A stretch of 33,983 bases of DNA from Welwitschia mirabilis (lineage: Eukaryota; Gnetophyta; Gnetopsida; Welwitschiales). The notes beneath the pieces were generated by a model. The model was not told where the DNA came from. It saw nothing but the letters and a program-made list of their open reading frames with translations, and ran no database searches. The stretch is taken from contig JBOZIK010000001.1 in NCBI GenBank assembly GCA_051453625.1, forward strand, positions 289,380,028-289,414,010, in the 5' to 3' direction. Made by a program: the position numbers and the translations under genes. Below, piece after piece: positions 21,614 through 30,230 of this stretch (position 1 is the first letter of the stretch; each line of letters starts with the position of its first letter).

Positions 21614-22262
21614 GTGCAATGTTGAGAAACTATATGTACTGATTGTGATGTTGGGTCTCTAAGTGTGATATCAGGCCATTAAGTGTGATGTCAGATCCTT
21701 TATGCTTGTGAGTGGTGAATGCGACTTCAGGAATCCAAGTACAATGGCAGGCACCCAAGTGTAATGTTAGTTATTTGAGTGTAACATCAGGAACCTAAGT
21801 GCAATGTTGGATATCCAAGTATGAGGTTAGACATCCAAGTGTGACATCGGCCACCCAAGTGCAATGTCAGCCTTAGAACTATAACATCAGCACTTTAGGA
21901 ATGTAACATCAGCCTTCTGGGAGTGCAACATTGACTTAGTATGGAGTGTAATGTCAGCCTTCGAATTGCAACATCGGCCCTCTAGAAGTGTGATGTCAGC
22001 CTTTTGGGAGTGCAATGTCATCTTGGTAGGGAGTGTAATGTCAACCTTCAAGCTATGACATCAGCCTTCTAGGAGTGCGACGTCAGCCTCTAAACTATGA
22101 CATCAGGCTTCTTGGAGTGCAGCATTAAACTATTGGTAGTGCAAAGTCGGCCTTCCAACTATGATGTCAAGATTCTAAAAGTACAATGTTTGCCTACTGG
22201 GAATGCGACATTGGCCTTTGAAGTGTAACATCGGCCTTCCAACTATGATGTCAACCTTCAGA
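21614..22262. repeat. Minisatellite of about 30 units of 20-22 bases with a GACGTC-derived core
   Basis: Consecutive units begin TGYRAYRTCRGCC and end with a variable CTTCYRRGAG or CCAAG part. The least decayed unit is TGCGACGTCAGCC at 22076-22088. Variants such as TGTGACATCGGCC (about 21839), TGCAATGTCAGCC (about 21859), TGCAACATCGGCC (about 21966) and TGTGATGTCAGCC (about 21988) differ almost only by C/T and G/A at the CpG places. In the second half, units alternate between a TGC/TGT start and a TATGA start. It is not coding and lies between the chromovirus gag and the antisense gene's promoter-like segment. Confidence 0.85.
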
Positions 22263-22976
22263 CTACTTGTAATTCAGGGCTTTAGTTCTCCAAAAGTTAA
22301 CTGGAGTTATTTGTAATTGACTGAGGTTTAGTTAATTGAGGTTAACTTTATCATNNNNNNNNNNNNNNNNNNNNNNNNNNNNNNNNNNNNNNNNNNNNNN
22401 NNNNNNNNNNNNNNNNNNNNNNNNNNNNNNNNNNNNNNNNNNNNNNNNNNNNNNNNNNNNNNNNNNNNNNNNNNNNNNNNNNNNNNNNNNNNNNNNNNNN
22501 NNNNNNNNNNNNNNNNNNNNNNNNNNNNNNNNNNNNNNNNNNNNNNNNNNNNNNNNNNNNNNNNNNNNNNNNNNNNNNNNNNNNNNNNNNNNNNNNNNNN
22601 NNNNNNNNNNNNNNNNNNNNNNNNNNNNNNNNNNNNNNNNNNNNNNNNNNNNNNNNNNNNNNNNNNNNNNNNNNNNNNNNNNNNNNNNNNNNNNNNNNNN
22701 NNNNNNNNNNNNNNNNNNNNNNNNNNNNNNNNNNNNNNNNNNNNNNNNNNNNNNNNNNNNNNNNNNNNNNNNNNNNNNNNNNNNNNNNNNNNNNNNNNNN
22801 NNNNNNNNNNNNNNNNNNNNNNNNNNNNNNNNNNNNNNNNNNNNNNNNNNNNNNNNNNNNNNNNNNNNNNNNNNNNNNNNNNNNNNNNNNNNNNNNNNNN
22901 NNNNNAACTGGAGTTATTTGTAATTGACTGAGGTTTAGTTAATTAAGATTAACTTTATCATTTTATGGTTAGGTTT
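22263..22976. other. Upstream region of the antisense gene, containing a 551 N gap with overlapping flanks
   Basis: 22299-22354 and 22906-22961 are the same 56 bases with two transitions, on either side of the N run 22355-22905. The gap is probably an unmerged overlap. The sequence holds repeated GTTAACT/TTAATTGA-like words but no frame. Confidence 0.7.
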
Positions 22977-23001
22977 AAACCCTAGTCCACCACTATAAAT
23001 A
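22977..23001 (+). promoter_or_regulatory. Promoter-like segment: AAACCCTAG element and TATA box
   Basis: AAACCCTAG at 22977-22985 is the plant telo-box/site II-associated sequence; CTATAAATA at 22993-23001 is a good plant TATA box eight bases further on. The first plausible ATG of the plus-strand coding relic is 203 bases downstream of the TATA box. The direction is opposite to the chromovirus. Function is inferred from motif and position only. Confidence 0.55.
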
Positions 23002-23688
23002 TCTTTATGTTTCTCTTTGGTTACATGCCTCCATAGTCAAACTGGTAAATTTTTTAAAATTGTTCTTATGCTTGTCTTTTCTCTTCTACTTTTTATTTAA
23101 TTTCTTTTTGATTCTTGTAAAGGTCCTTTTACAATCCATTTTTGCTTATAAATATAAGTTCCTTTTAGCATTTGTGGATTCCTTCTTTCACTCTAGTTTA
23201 GTTATGGCTTCCAGACTTTGCCTACCATTTCTTAGAATTCTACCAATGTTAGGTCTACAGAGTTAAAAATACAGCAACATGCTTTAGAGAAAGGGTTTTC
23301 CTGGATCTTCTCCTCCAAGCTCCTAGACCTCTGTGGCTTTCCAACCTTTTATCTTGATCATCCCATAAGGCTTTTTATCTTGGATTCCTTGTATTTTTCC
23401 TACGATCCTACTTTTGATACCATTATCCATCCACGACATGGTCTAATTTAGATTTCAGAGGAGAGTATTAGGCTGGTCTTTAGAATGAGTGAAGAATATT
23501 ATGTTCCTTTCAAGGTTTTTTTGTTCTGATGAGGACTTGCATTACATATTAGCAAATTTCTTGGATTATTTTTTATGTATGCAAGAGGTGGATACCCACC
23601 ACCATGGGATTTCTACCACTAACTTTACCACTCCATATTTATAGCTTATGTGGAGCTAATTACTGGTAGAGCTTTTTTTCATGATCAG

Positions 23689-23868
23689 GTAAGTGAAATT
23701 CCAACCTTCATAATTTACTTGTTATCCTTTTTAAATAGAGGAGTTTCTTTTAATTGGGCCTTGGTTTTCTACTCTTAAACTCTTTCCCAGTTAACCCACT
23801 TAAAGAAAAATGGTAATAGGAACAAGTATTTCTATATATTTTATTAGGTTTATATTTTGCTTCTACAG
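23689..23868 (+). other. Putative intron 1 of the antisense gene relic (180 bases)
   Basis: The donor is CAG/GTAAGT, the best plant consensus. The acceptor is TTTTGCTTCTACAG/GT after a T-rich tract. Coding-like sequence is seen on both sides and not inside. The reading phase does not match exactly, so one indel must lie near the junction. Confidence 0.6.
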
Positions 23869-24262
23869 GTCTAGGGGGTCTTCAACCAGTTAGGAATATT
23901 TCTATAGATTCTTCTTATGTTTTATCTCCTCATGAAGTTCTTGCTCAATCTTTATTACATCCTCATTCTTCTTCATCTATGGAGGGTAAAGGCTTTGGGA
24001 TTTATGGCCCTTTAGAAACATCTTAGGGTACTTTTTCTATTCCATCTGAGGTATGGGTTTTACTGAGGAATCTTACTATTAAGTATATTTCTGATAATTC
24101 TAGCTTTTTAGCATTTGGTATTTGCAAATGAGTAAAGTTTCAGGATCTCATGATTCTTCCTATCAAAAACATGACAAGGCTTTCATGAATCGCCCTATGT
24201 CTATGGAACCATAAGATGAAGAGGATGCACCCCTTAGTTTTTCTTGGCAACACTGATCCCAT

Positions 24263-24301
24263 GGGGTATTACCCTCTTACCATCTCTATTTTCTTATTCT
24301 T

Positions 24302-24332
<31 letters not shown>

Positions 24333-24377
24333 TTCTTCTTCTTTTTAAACATAAACATATTTTTATTTTTGTTTCAG
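24263..24377 (+). other. Putative later intron with TTC microsatellite
   Basis: It ends in TTTTTATTTTTGTTTCAG at 24377, followed at once by the long frame beginning ISYVETLIEEDIDFTPW. The (TTC)n run at about 24297-24345 forms most of its pyrimidine tract. The donor is uncertain; GGG/GTATTA near 24262 is a candidate. Confidence 0.45.
24297..24345 (+). repeat. TTC/TCT microsatellite
   Basis: About a dozen TTC units are followed by a few interrupted ones. It lies in the presumed intron before the 24378 exon. Confidence 0.9.
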
Positions 24378-24666
24378 ATTTCTTATGTAGAAACTTTAAT
24401 TGAGGAGGACATAGATTTTACACCATGGCCTCTAAAGAAGATCTTTCTTTAGTAGCTAAAGGAGAAGTGCATCACTGTAAGTGAAAATTTTCCTTTTGTC
24501 CCTTCCATTCTCCTTTTCATGGATTTGTTGTTCCCTTCTGAATCTCAAGAAGAAAAGGTTCTTAATAATTTTGATACCTTAATGGATCAAGGGGATATGT
24601 CTTATTCCACCCCCTATTTTCAGCCTCTAAATTAGAGTTCTCTAGTTGTTCGCCCTTCTTCAAAGG

Positions 24667-24910
24667 CTTCTCACTGTTCCCTTATAGCCCCATAGTCTAT
24701 TATTAATGAATAGTGTCAAGTTTCATATCACACTAATTNNNNNNNNNNNNNNNNNNNNNNNNNNNNNNNNNNNNNNNNNNNNNNNNNNNNNNNNNNNNNN
24801 NNNNNNNNNNNNNNNNNNNNNNNNNNNNNNNNNNNNNNCTTCTCTCTGTTCCCTTATAGCCCCATAGTATATTATTAATGAATAGTGTCAATTTTCATAT
24901 CACACTAATT
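24667..24910. repeat. 72-base duplication across the 24739-24838 gap
   Basis: 24667-24738 and 24839-24910 match except for three bases. Joining them keeps the antisense gene's frame open, which favours an unmerged overlap over a real duplication. Confidence 0.85.
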
Positions 24911-25667
24911 AGTTTTTATCAGTTGTGAAGACTTTGTACCCTCATGATTAAGTAGCTAATGGACCAGAGTCCCTTTCCAATCTTCTACATGCACAAGTCA
25001 TACATCCTTCACATCTAGATGACATCTATACCCATTATCGATCCAAGGTAGTAGATGTACCATAGGGCTTTGAATACAGCTATTCTACTTATNNNNNNNN
25101 NNNNNNNNNNNNNNNNNNNNNNNNNNNNNNNNNNNNNNNNNNNNNNNNNNNNNNNNNNNNNNNNNNNNNNNNNNNNNNNNNNNNNNNNNNNNNNNNNNNN
25201 NNNNNNNNNNNNNNNNNNNNNNNNNNNNNNNNNNNNNNNNNNNNNNNNNNNNNNNNNNNNNNNNNNNNNNNNNNNNNNNNNNNNNNNNNNNNNNNNNNNN
25301 NNNNNNNNNNNNNNNNNNNNNNNTCGGCAAAGAGTGAGAGGATGATTCAGGTGTGTGCAGATCATCTAACCATTACTATTAATAACATATGTTATATCAT
25401 GATAAGAAACTCTTAAAAGAACATTTGTCGAGGACTTTGATCACTTATAGTAATCTTCATATGAAGCTCTATAAGTAGCCATATCCTATTACTAAGGCAG
25501 ATTCGTTAGTAGCTTCATCTTTGGTTAAAATCAGAACTACGACAGTTTCTACTCAGCCTACTGGGATGGAAGTAGATCCAAGTGGCATGGAGCCTTCCAT
25601 TTCAAGCATAGAGATTCATAACCCTAGTACTTTCTTAGCGAAGTATCTTCTTCCTCCTCAATAGTGA

Positions 25668-26333
25668 TGTTTGATTTTTCCTTGTTAAGGTGTTGTGCAC
25701 CTTGTTTTCGCTGGCATCTTATTTCCTTTAATTATCATATTCCTATTCTTTAATATACTGTTTGACCTTTTGGATATTTAATTTATAAGTTGAGTTTCTT
25801 TCTTGTTTTTTCAGTAATAGTTTACCACTTTTTATTAGCTGTGATAGTAAATGTAATATCCTATTTTNNNNNNNNNNNNNNNNNNNNNNNNNNNNNNNNN
25901 NNNNNNNNNNNNNNNNNNNNNNNNNNNNNNNNNNNNNNNNNNNNNNNNNNNNNNNNNNNNNNNNNNNNNNNNNNNNNNNNNNNNNNNNNNNNNNNNNNNN
26001 NNNNNNNNNNNNNNNNNNNNNNNNNNNNNNNNNNNNNNNNNNNNNNNNNNNNNNNNNNNNNNNNNNNNNNNNNNNNNNNNNNNNNNNNNNNNNNNNNNNN
26101 NNNNNNNNNNNNNNNNNNNNNNNNNNNNNNNNNNNNNNNNNNNNNNNNNNNNNNNNNNNNNNNNNNNNNNNNNNNNNNNNNNNNNNNNNNNNNNNNNNNN
26201 NNNNNNNNNNNNNNNNNNNNNNNNNNNNNNNNNNNNNNNNNNNNNNNNNNNNNNNNNNNNNNNNNNNNNNNNNNNNTTATAAGTTGAGTTTCTTTCTTGT
26301 TTTTTTTAAGTAATAGTTTACCACTTTTTATTA
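25668..26333. other. Region between the antisense gene relic and the chromovirus 5' LTR, with a 409 N gap
   Basis: No coding signal follows TAG TGA. T-rich sequence (25669-25780) may be the 3' untranslated part. 25783-25867 recurs at 26277-26363 and includes the primer site and the first LTR bases, so the N run 25868-26276 is probably another unmerged overlap. Confidence 0.65.
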
Positions 26334-26347
26334 GCTGTAATACTAAA
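26334..26347 (-). promoter_or_regulatory. Degenerate primer-binding site of the chromovirus
   Basis: The minus strand TTTAGTATTACAGC compares with TTTGGTATCAGAGC (three mismatches). It directly abuts the LTR. The duplicate at 25838-25851 reads TTTACTATCACAGC, so the two together approach the tRNA-Met type. Confidence 0.7.
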
Positions 26348-26764
26348 TGTAATGTCCCGTTTTACTATTTCTAGATCATTTTACTTAAAAGAAAATTTTA
26401 AAATAATACATTAGGATCCAAAGAAATAACAAGGAATAATTTATAGAGAAATAGACTTTTAGTATTAATAGTAGTATATTACATTCCACATCATTAGCAA
26501 ACAGCCTTGGACTAGTGGTTATAGGTAAAGACATGGACTATGACCTTAGTTCTCCTCTTAGGACACTTGGGGATTAGCCAAGGTTGTTGTCAGTTACATC
26601 CACCCAGTTTATCCACCCCCACCTAATGTCATAGGCTTATATTACATAATGAAGAGACACATATTTACATATTTTGGGTTATGCTCATACATATCTCTTG
26701 TTAACTACACTTCATTAGCACTTAACATGCATCATTAAATAATTAGTGGTTTTAGAAGATTACA
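26348..26764 (-). repeat. Chromovirus 5' LTR, 417 bases, complete
   Basis: It begins TGTAATGTCCCG and ends GAAGATTACA on the plus strand, aligns throughout with the other LTR, and is followed by the target duplication. As the 5' LTR of a minus-strand element it would have carried the promoter reading leftwards. Confidence 0.92.
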
Positions 26765-26769
26765 TAGCC
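26765..26769. repeat. Right target-site duplication TAGCC
   Basis: Pairs with 13812-13816. Joining the flanks restores ACATAGCCCAACACC, matching ACATAATCCAACACC in R2 and ACACATCCCAATACC in R5. Confidence 0.88.
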
Positions 26770-27851
26770 CAACACCAAGAAATCTCTTCTCTGCAACTAA
26801 GATGGACACATTTCCCAACATGCTCCAATGTTATAAGTAATTTTGATGTACCAAAGATAAGAAATAAGGGTTCCAAGTGGGATATTTATGAATTTAGGGA
26901 ATTAATAAGATTACTAAGTAGTAGTAAAAGACCAAGAGCCATCATGTTAATGATTTCATAATAAATTAAGTTCATTTTATAGTCATTAGGGGTTTCATCG
27001 ACTTGGTGTCATCTAGATGATAGGGTGGATAACAATTAAACTTCTTCTCTAATAGAGTCTTATTCTCCACATGTCTTACTACAATAACTGATTAGTATCG
27101 TTTACGTAGGTGTCATCCAGATGATAGGGTGAATGACTTTCAGTTATGAAGTTATGATTTATTTCTTCTAATTCTACTAGTAGTCTTGGGGTATCATCTA
27201 AACAACTAGTAGGATGATAGACTTTTAAAGCTTCATTTGCTTATTTTTAGTCATAATTAACTTTACTTTGGATGTATGAAGCTTTCTCTTATTGAAATTA
27301 ATCCTTTTTCATCCTTTTCAAGTACATTGATTAAGATTGAGTATTCTTCTAAACTTCATCATGGCTTTTAAGTTAATTAGTACATTCCTATATCTTTCAA
27401 AGGAGTTAAATTTTATGGTATATTTTATCATCTTTTAGGGTCATATTCAAAATGTGATTTGGCTTAATAAATGTTTTTCATTTACTTGTTTTTCATCAAT
27501 ATGATGGAATGGATGACTATCAGTAGAAATCTAATTTATCTTTTTTTTTTTTTATCAGTATAGTTATCTCCTAAGTATCATCTTGATGACCAAGTAAACT
27601 ATACTCATTTTTTTTTCATTTTTCACCCTCCTAATCATTAGTCATCATTCTAAACTAAATTCATGATGATCTAGATAAGTTAGGAAGTTTTGAATATATT
27701 AAAAAAGAATTCATAATCTTTAAATTTGATGCTTTATGTGATCATCTTAATTAATCTTTAAATTCTTTATGATTTTCTTAGAAACCTATTAAATATACCT
27801 ACAATTACAATCCAATAATACCATCAAATAGGCTAAATTAGCCTCACAACA
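26770..27851 (-). repeat. LTR R3, right part
   Basis: It continues R3 from 13816. The right edge ...GCCTCACAACA (TGTTGTGAGGC on the minus strand) is followed by TAGCCCTCAACTAAG, a polypurine tract on the minus strand. It contains five copies of a GTCATC...GGATGAC motif (27005-27600). Total R3 length with the left part is about 1.5 kb. Confidence 0.7.
27005..27600. repeat. Inverted-repeat motif array in LTR R3
   Basis: Motifs lie at about 27005-27032, 27109-27136, 27189-27220, 27491-27518 and 27573-27600. The best is TGTCATCCAGATGATAGGGT followed by GAATGAC: arms like GTCATCC and GGATGAC around a short loop, with an inner TCATCTAGATGA palindrome in the first copy. Confidence 0.65.
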
Positions 27852-28597
27852 TAGCCCTCAACTAAGTAATTTTTAATCTCTGATAAATAAAGTGGAATAA
27901 GAATAGAAGAAATTCAATTTGAAAAGTAGATGATTAATGGCACTCAAGTAGAAATGATCTTATATTTTGTCAAAGATTGAGAATTAAAAATATTAAATGT
28001 AAAATTATGGTTTCAATTATATGATTTTATTCTAATAAAAGATAAGATTGCAAAACTTTCCCTCATGAATTAGATAAATCTATTCTAAATTTTATATAAG
28101 TTCACATGTGATAATTAGAAGGAAGAGGCTCAAAGTATCAAGGGATACAAAATAAGCCTAAAAATAAAGTAGAAAAACAAAACTTGAAAATAAAAAGAAA
28201 AGTAATGCAAGCACACTTGATGCGGTAAAAATTAAAATGAATATGGAACTAAGGATTGAAAATAAAAGCAAGAGTATGATTAGGAGAAGTTAAAAGAGCT
28301 AGAGATAATGACAAGCTAAAAAGCTATACATCCTATTAAGATCAGAGAAAAAATACAAAAATTGCTTTGATACATCCAAGTAAAAACACTGAAGAAGATG
28401 AAAAGTACAAATAGATATAAAGGTATATGAAGAAGTTTAACTACTTTATTCTAAATACTAACCTAACCAAACTTAATGGTATTTATTATAGAACTACTTA
28501 ATAGTAAATATGCATAATTTAATGCTAAATGAAAATAAGTTTTTTGTGATAGGAAAAATCATTTCAATAATATCAAATTATTCTTTTATGAAGTACT
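27852..28597 (-). other. R-family spacer next to R3, no coding signal
   Basis: It starts with the polypurine tract (minus strand CTTAGTTGAGGGCTA) and matches 6000-7560 and 29257-30001 in patches. It ends at a 100 N gap. Confidence 0.6.
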
Positions 28598-28697
28598 NNN
28601 NNNNNNNNNNNNNNNNNNNNNNNNNNNNNNNNNNNNNNNNNNNNNNNNNNNNNNNNNNNNNNNNNNNNNNNNNNNNNNNNNNNNNNNNNNNNNNNNN

Positions 28698-29256
28698 ATC
28701 CTATAAGAATTAATCTTTCTTCATCTTTTACAAGTACATTGATTAATATCAGGTATTCTCTTAAACTTAAACATGGTTTTGAGTTAATTAATACATTCTG
28801 ATATCTTCTAAAGAAGTTAATTTAATGATATACTATGTCATCTTTCTAGTTCATCTTCAAAATATTATTTGGCTACTCTAATGGCTATTGTCATCCCAAG
28901 TATTGTCTAAATGACAAGGTAAAAGACTATTACCATAAACATTATTTCTCTATTAATTGATCCTAATAGTTATCCCCTTAAGTGTTGTTTGGACAACAAG
29001 GTGGATGACACTCTTTTTTTACTTTTTAACCCTCTTGATCATCAGCCATTCTTTTGAATTGGATTCATGATACTCTAGATAAGTTAGGGATCTTGAAATA
29101 TATTAAGAATAGGTTTATAATCTTTAAATTAGATGTTTGTGTAAAAATCTTGATTGAGCTTCAAACTATTTCTAATTTACTTGAAAACCTATTAAATATA
29201 TACCTACAATTACACTCTAGTAACATTGTTAAATAGGCTAAATTAGCCTTACAACA
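28698..29256 (-). repeat. LTR R4, right part only
   Basis: It matches 27286-27851 (R3) and 31165-31850 (R5), ending AATTAGCCTTACAACA, followed by TAAACCCCACTAAA. It starts abruptly after the 28598-28697 gap. It may be a real second LTR or the overlapping end of another contig. Confidence 0.65.
28889..29010. repeat. Inverted-repeat motifs in R4
   Basis: TGTCATCCC, TTGTCTAAATGACAAGGT and TTGTTTGGACAACAAGGTGG followed by ATGAC are degenerate copies of the R3 motif; TTGTTTGGACAA is close to a perfect hairpin. Confidence 0.5.
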
Positions 29257-30230
29257 TAAACCCCACTAAACATTTATTAGTCTCTAATAAAAGAAGTAGA
29301 AAAGAATAGAAGTAGGTCAATTTGGAAAGTAAATGAGTAATGGCACTTGAGTAAAAATGATCTTATATTTTATCATACATTGAGAAAGATAAATATCAAA
29401 TGTAAAATTATGGTTTTATTTATATAATTTTATTTTAATTAAAGCCAAGATTCAATTTCCCCATGAAGTCAATAAATTTATCATAAATTTTTAATTGAGT
29501 TGACATGTGATGATTAAAAGAAGCAAGATAAAAGCATCAATGGATATAAAATAATAAGTAAAAATAAAGGAGAAAGTACAACCAAAAATAAAGTGGGGAA
29601 ACAAAAAAAAGTAATGCAAACACACTTGATGAGATAAAACATAATGGAGTACACTTGATAGTTAAAGAAAAAAGTAAGAGTATGATTAGAATAAGGCCAA
29701 ATAACTAGAGATAATAACAAAATAAAAAGCTACACACCCTATTAAGATGAGAGTAAAATGGGAAAATGACTTTAATACATACAAATACAAATACTCAAGA
29801 AGATGAAAAGTACAAATGGTCATAAAGGTATATGAAGAACATAACTACTTTATCCTAAATACAAACCTAATTAGACTCAATGGTATTTATTATAGAACTA
29901 CTTGATAGTAAATATGCATAATTTAATGCTAAACAAAAATAAGTTTTTTGTGATAGGAAAAATCATTTCAATAATATCAAATTATTCTTTTATGAAGTAC
30001 TAATATAATATCAGGACTAAAATCAATTCAATCATTTACTAAAAAAACAATGAAAAATTATTAATATATAATTCAATGATCAATATGTTTTATTATTCTC
30101 ATAGAGTTATGGCTCCATAATAAGGTTATAAAAATACTATTCATCATAACAAGGGAAGTTCAACCACTACTAAAAGAGTAAGGACCTACATTATGAAACT
30201 AGATCAGAAGTGCAAATCGTTTGATCAATT
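29257..30230 (-). other. R-family spacer between R4 and R5, no gag or pol
   Basis: 29257-30001 matches 27852-28597. The last 85 bases before the earlier gap (28513-28597) match 29917-30001 almost perfectly. From 30001 to 30180 it matches 7350-7560. It ends at about 30230, where ATCAATTTAGTACTTT aligns with ACCAATTTGTTCATCT at the primer site/R2 junction, but the primer site itself is worn out. It goes straight from spacer to LTR, so gag-pol is absent. Confidence 0.6.

Larger units (their letters stand above)
23204..25667 (+). pseudogene. Multi-exon coding relic of unknown function, antisense to the chromovirus
   Basis: I do not recognise the protein. A candidate start, ATGGCTTCC, is at 23204. 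Frame 23236-23526 has 97 codons with one TAG (EKGFSWIFSSKLLDLCGFPT, then RLFILDSLYFSYDPTFDTII). After a shift, PPPWDFYH to ELITGRAFFHDQ ends at CAG/GTAAGT (23688/23689). The next piece, 23869-24128, has 86 codons with one TAG (SSYVLSPHEVLAQSLLHPHS). Frame 24378-24738 continues across the overlapping gap to 25092: about 180 codons without a frameshift and with eight stops, seven TAG and one TAA (SESQEEKVLNNFD, VANGPESLSNLLHAQVIHPS). After a 231 N gap it ends TFLAKYLLPPQ, TAG TGA at 25662-25667. It is Ser/Pro-rich towards the end. It could be a captured host gene or an extra ORF of the element. Confidence 0.65.
13817..26764 (-). mobile_element. Chromovirus (Ty3/gypsy with chromodomain), minus strand, with an extra antisense gene relic
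   Basis: The LTRs begin TGTAATG and end CATTACA or ATTACA, and the element is flanked by TAGCC duplications. The minus strand order is LTR (26348-26764), degenerate tRNA-Met-type primer site, about 4 kb of extra DNA, gag with knuckle, protease, RT, RNase H, integrase, chromodomain, polypurine tract, LTR (13817-14890). The integrase with DGQ-ER motif and terminal chromodomain place it in the chromoviruses. Key residues are lost throughout. After removing Ns and duplicated contig ends the length would be near 8.6 kb, longer than ordinary chromoviruses because of the extra segment. LTR identity is about 85% over the first 220 bases by eye. Confidence 0.9.

Noticed and set aside
21614-22262. CRISPR-like array of short regular repeats
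   Set aside because: The units are directly adjacent with no unique spacers, highly degenerate, and inside a plant retroelement; it is a minisatellite.
24477-24482. GTAAGT at 24477 as a splice donor
   Set aside because: The frame from 24378 continues through it in phase for more than 80 codons, so it is more likely coding (Val-Ser) than a donor.
23204-25667. The antisense relic as a plant mobile domain or aminotransferase-like gene
   Set aside because: Such genes are often carried by retroelements, but I could match no defining motif, so no family is assigned.
29514-29720. A 68-codon minus-strand frame rich in hydrophobic residues, suggesting a membrane protein
   Set aside because: A-rich plus-strand spacer gives Phe/Leu-rich reverse frames by composition, and the aligned copy near 28120-28320 is not open.
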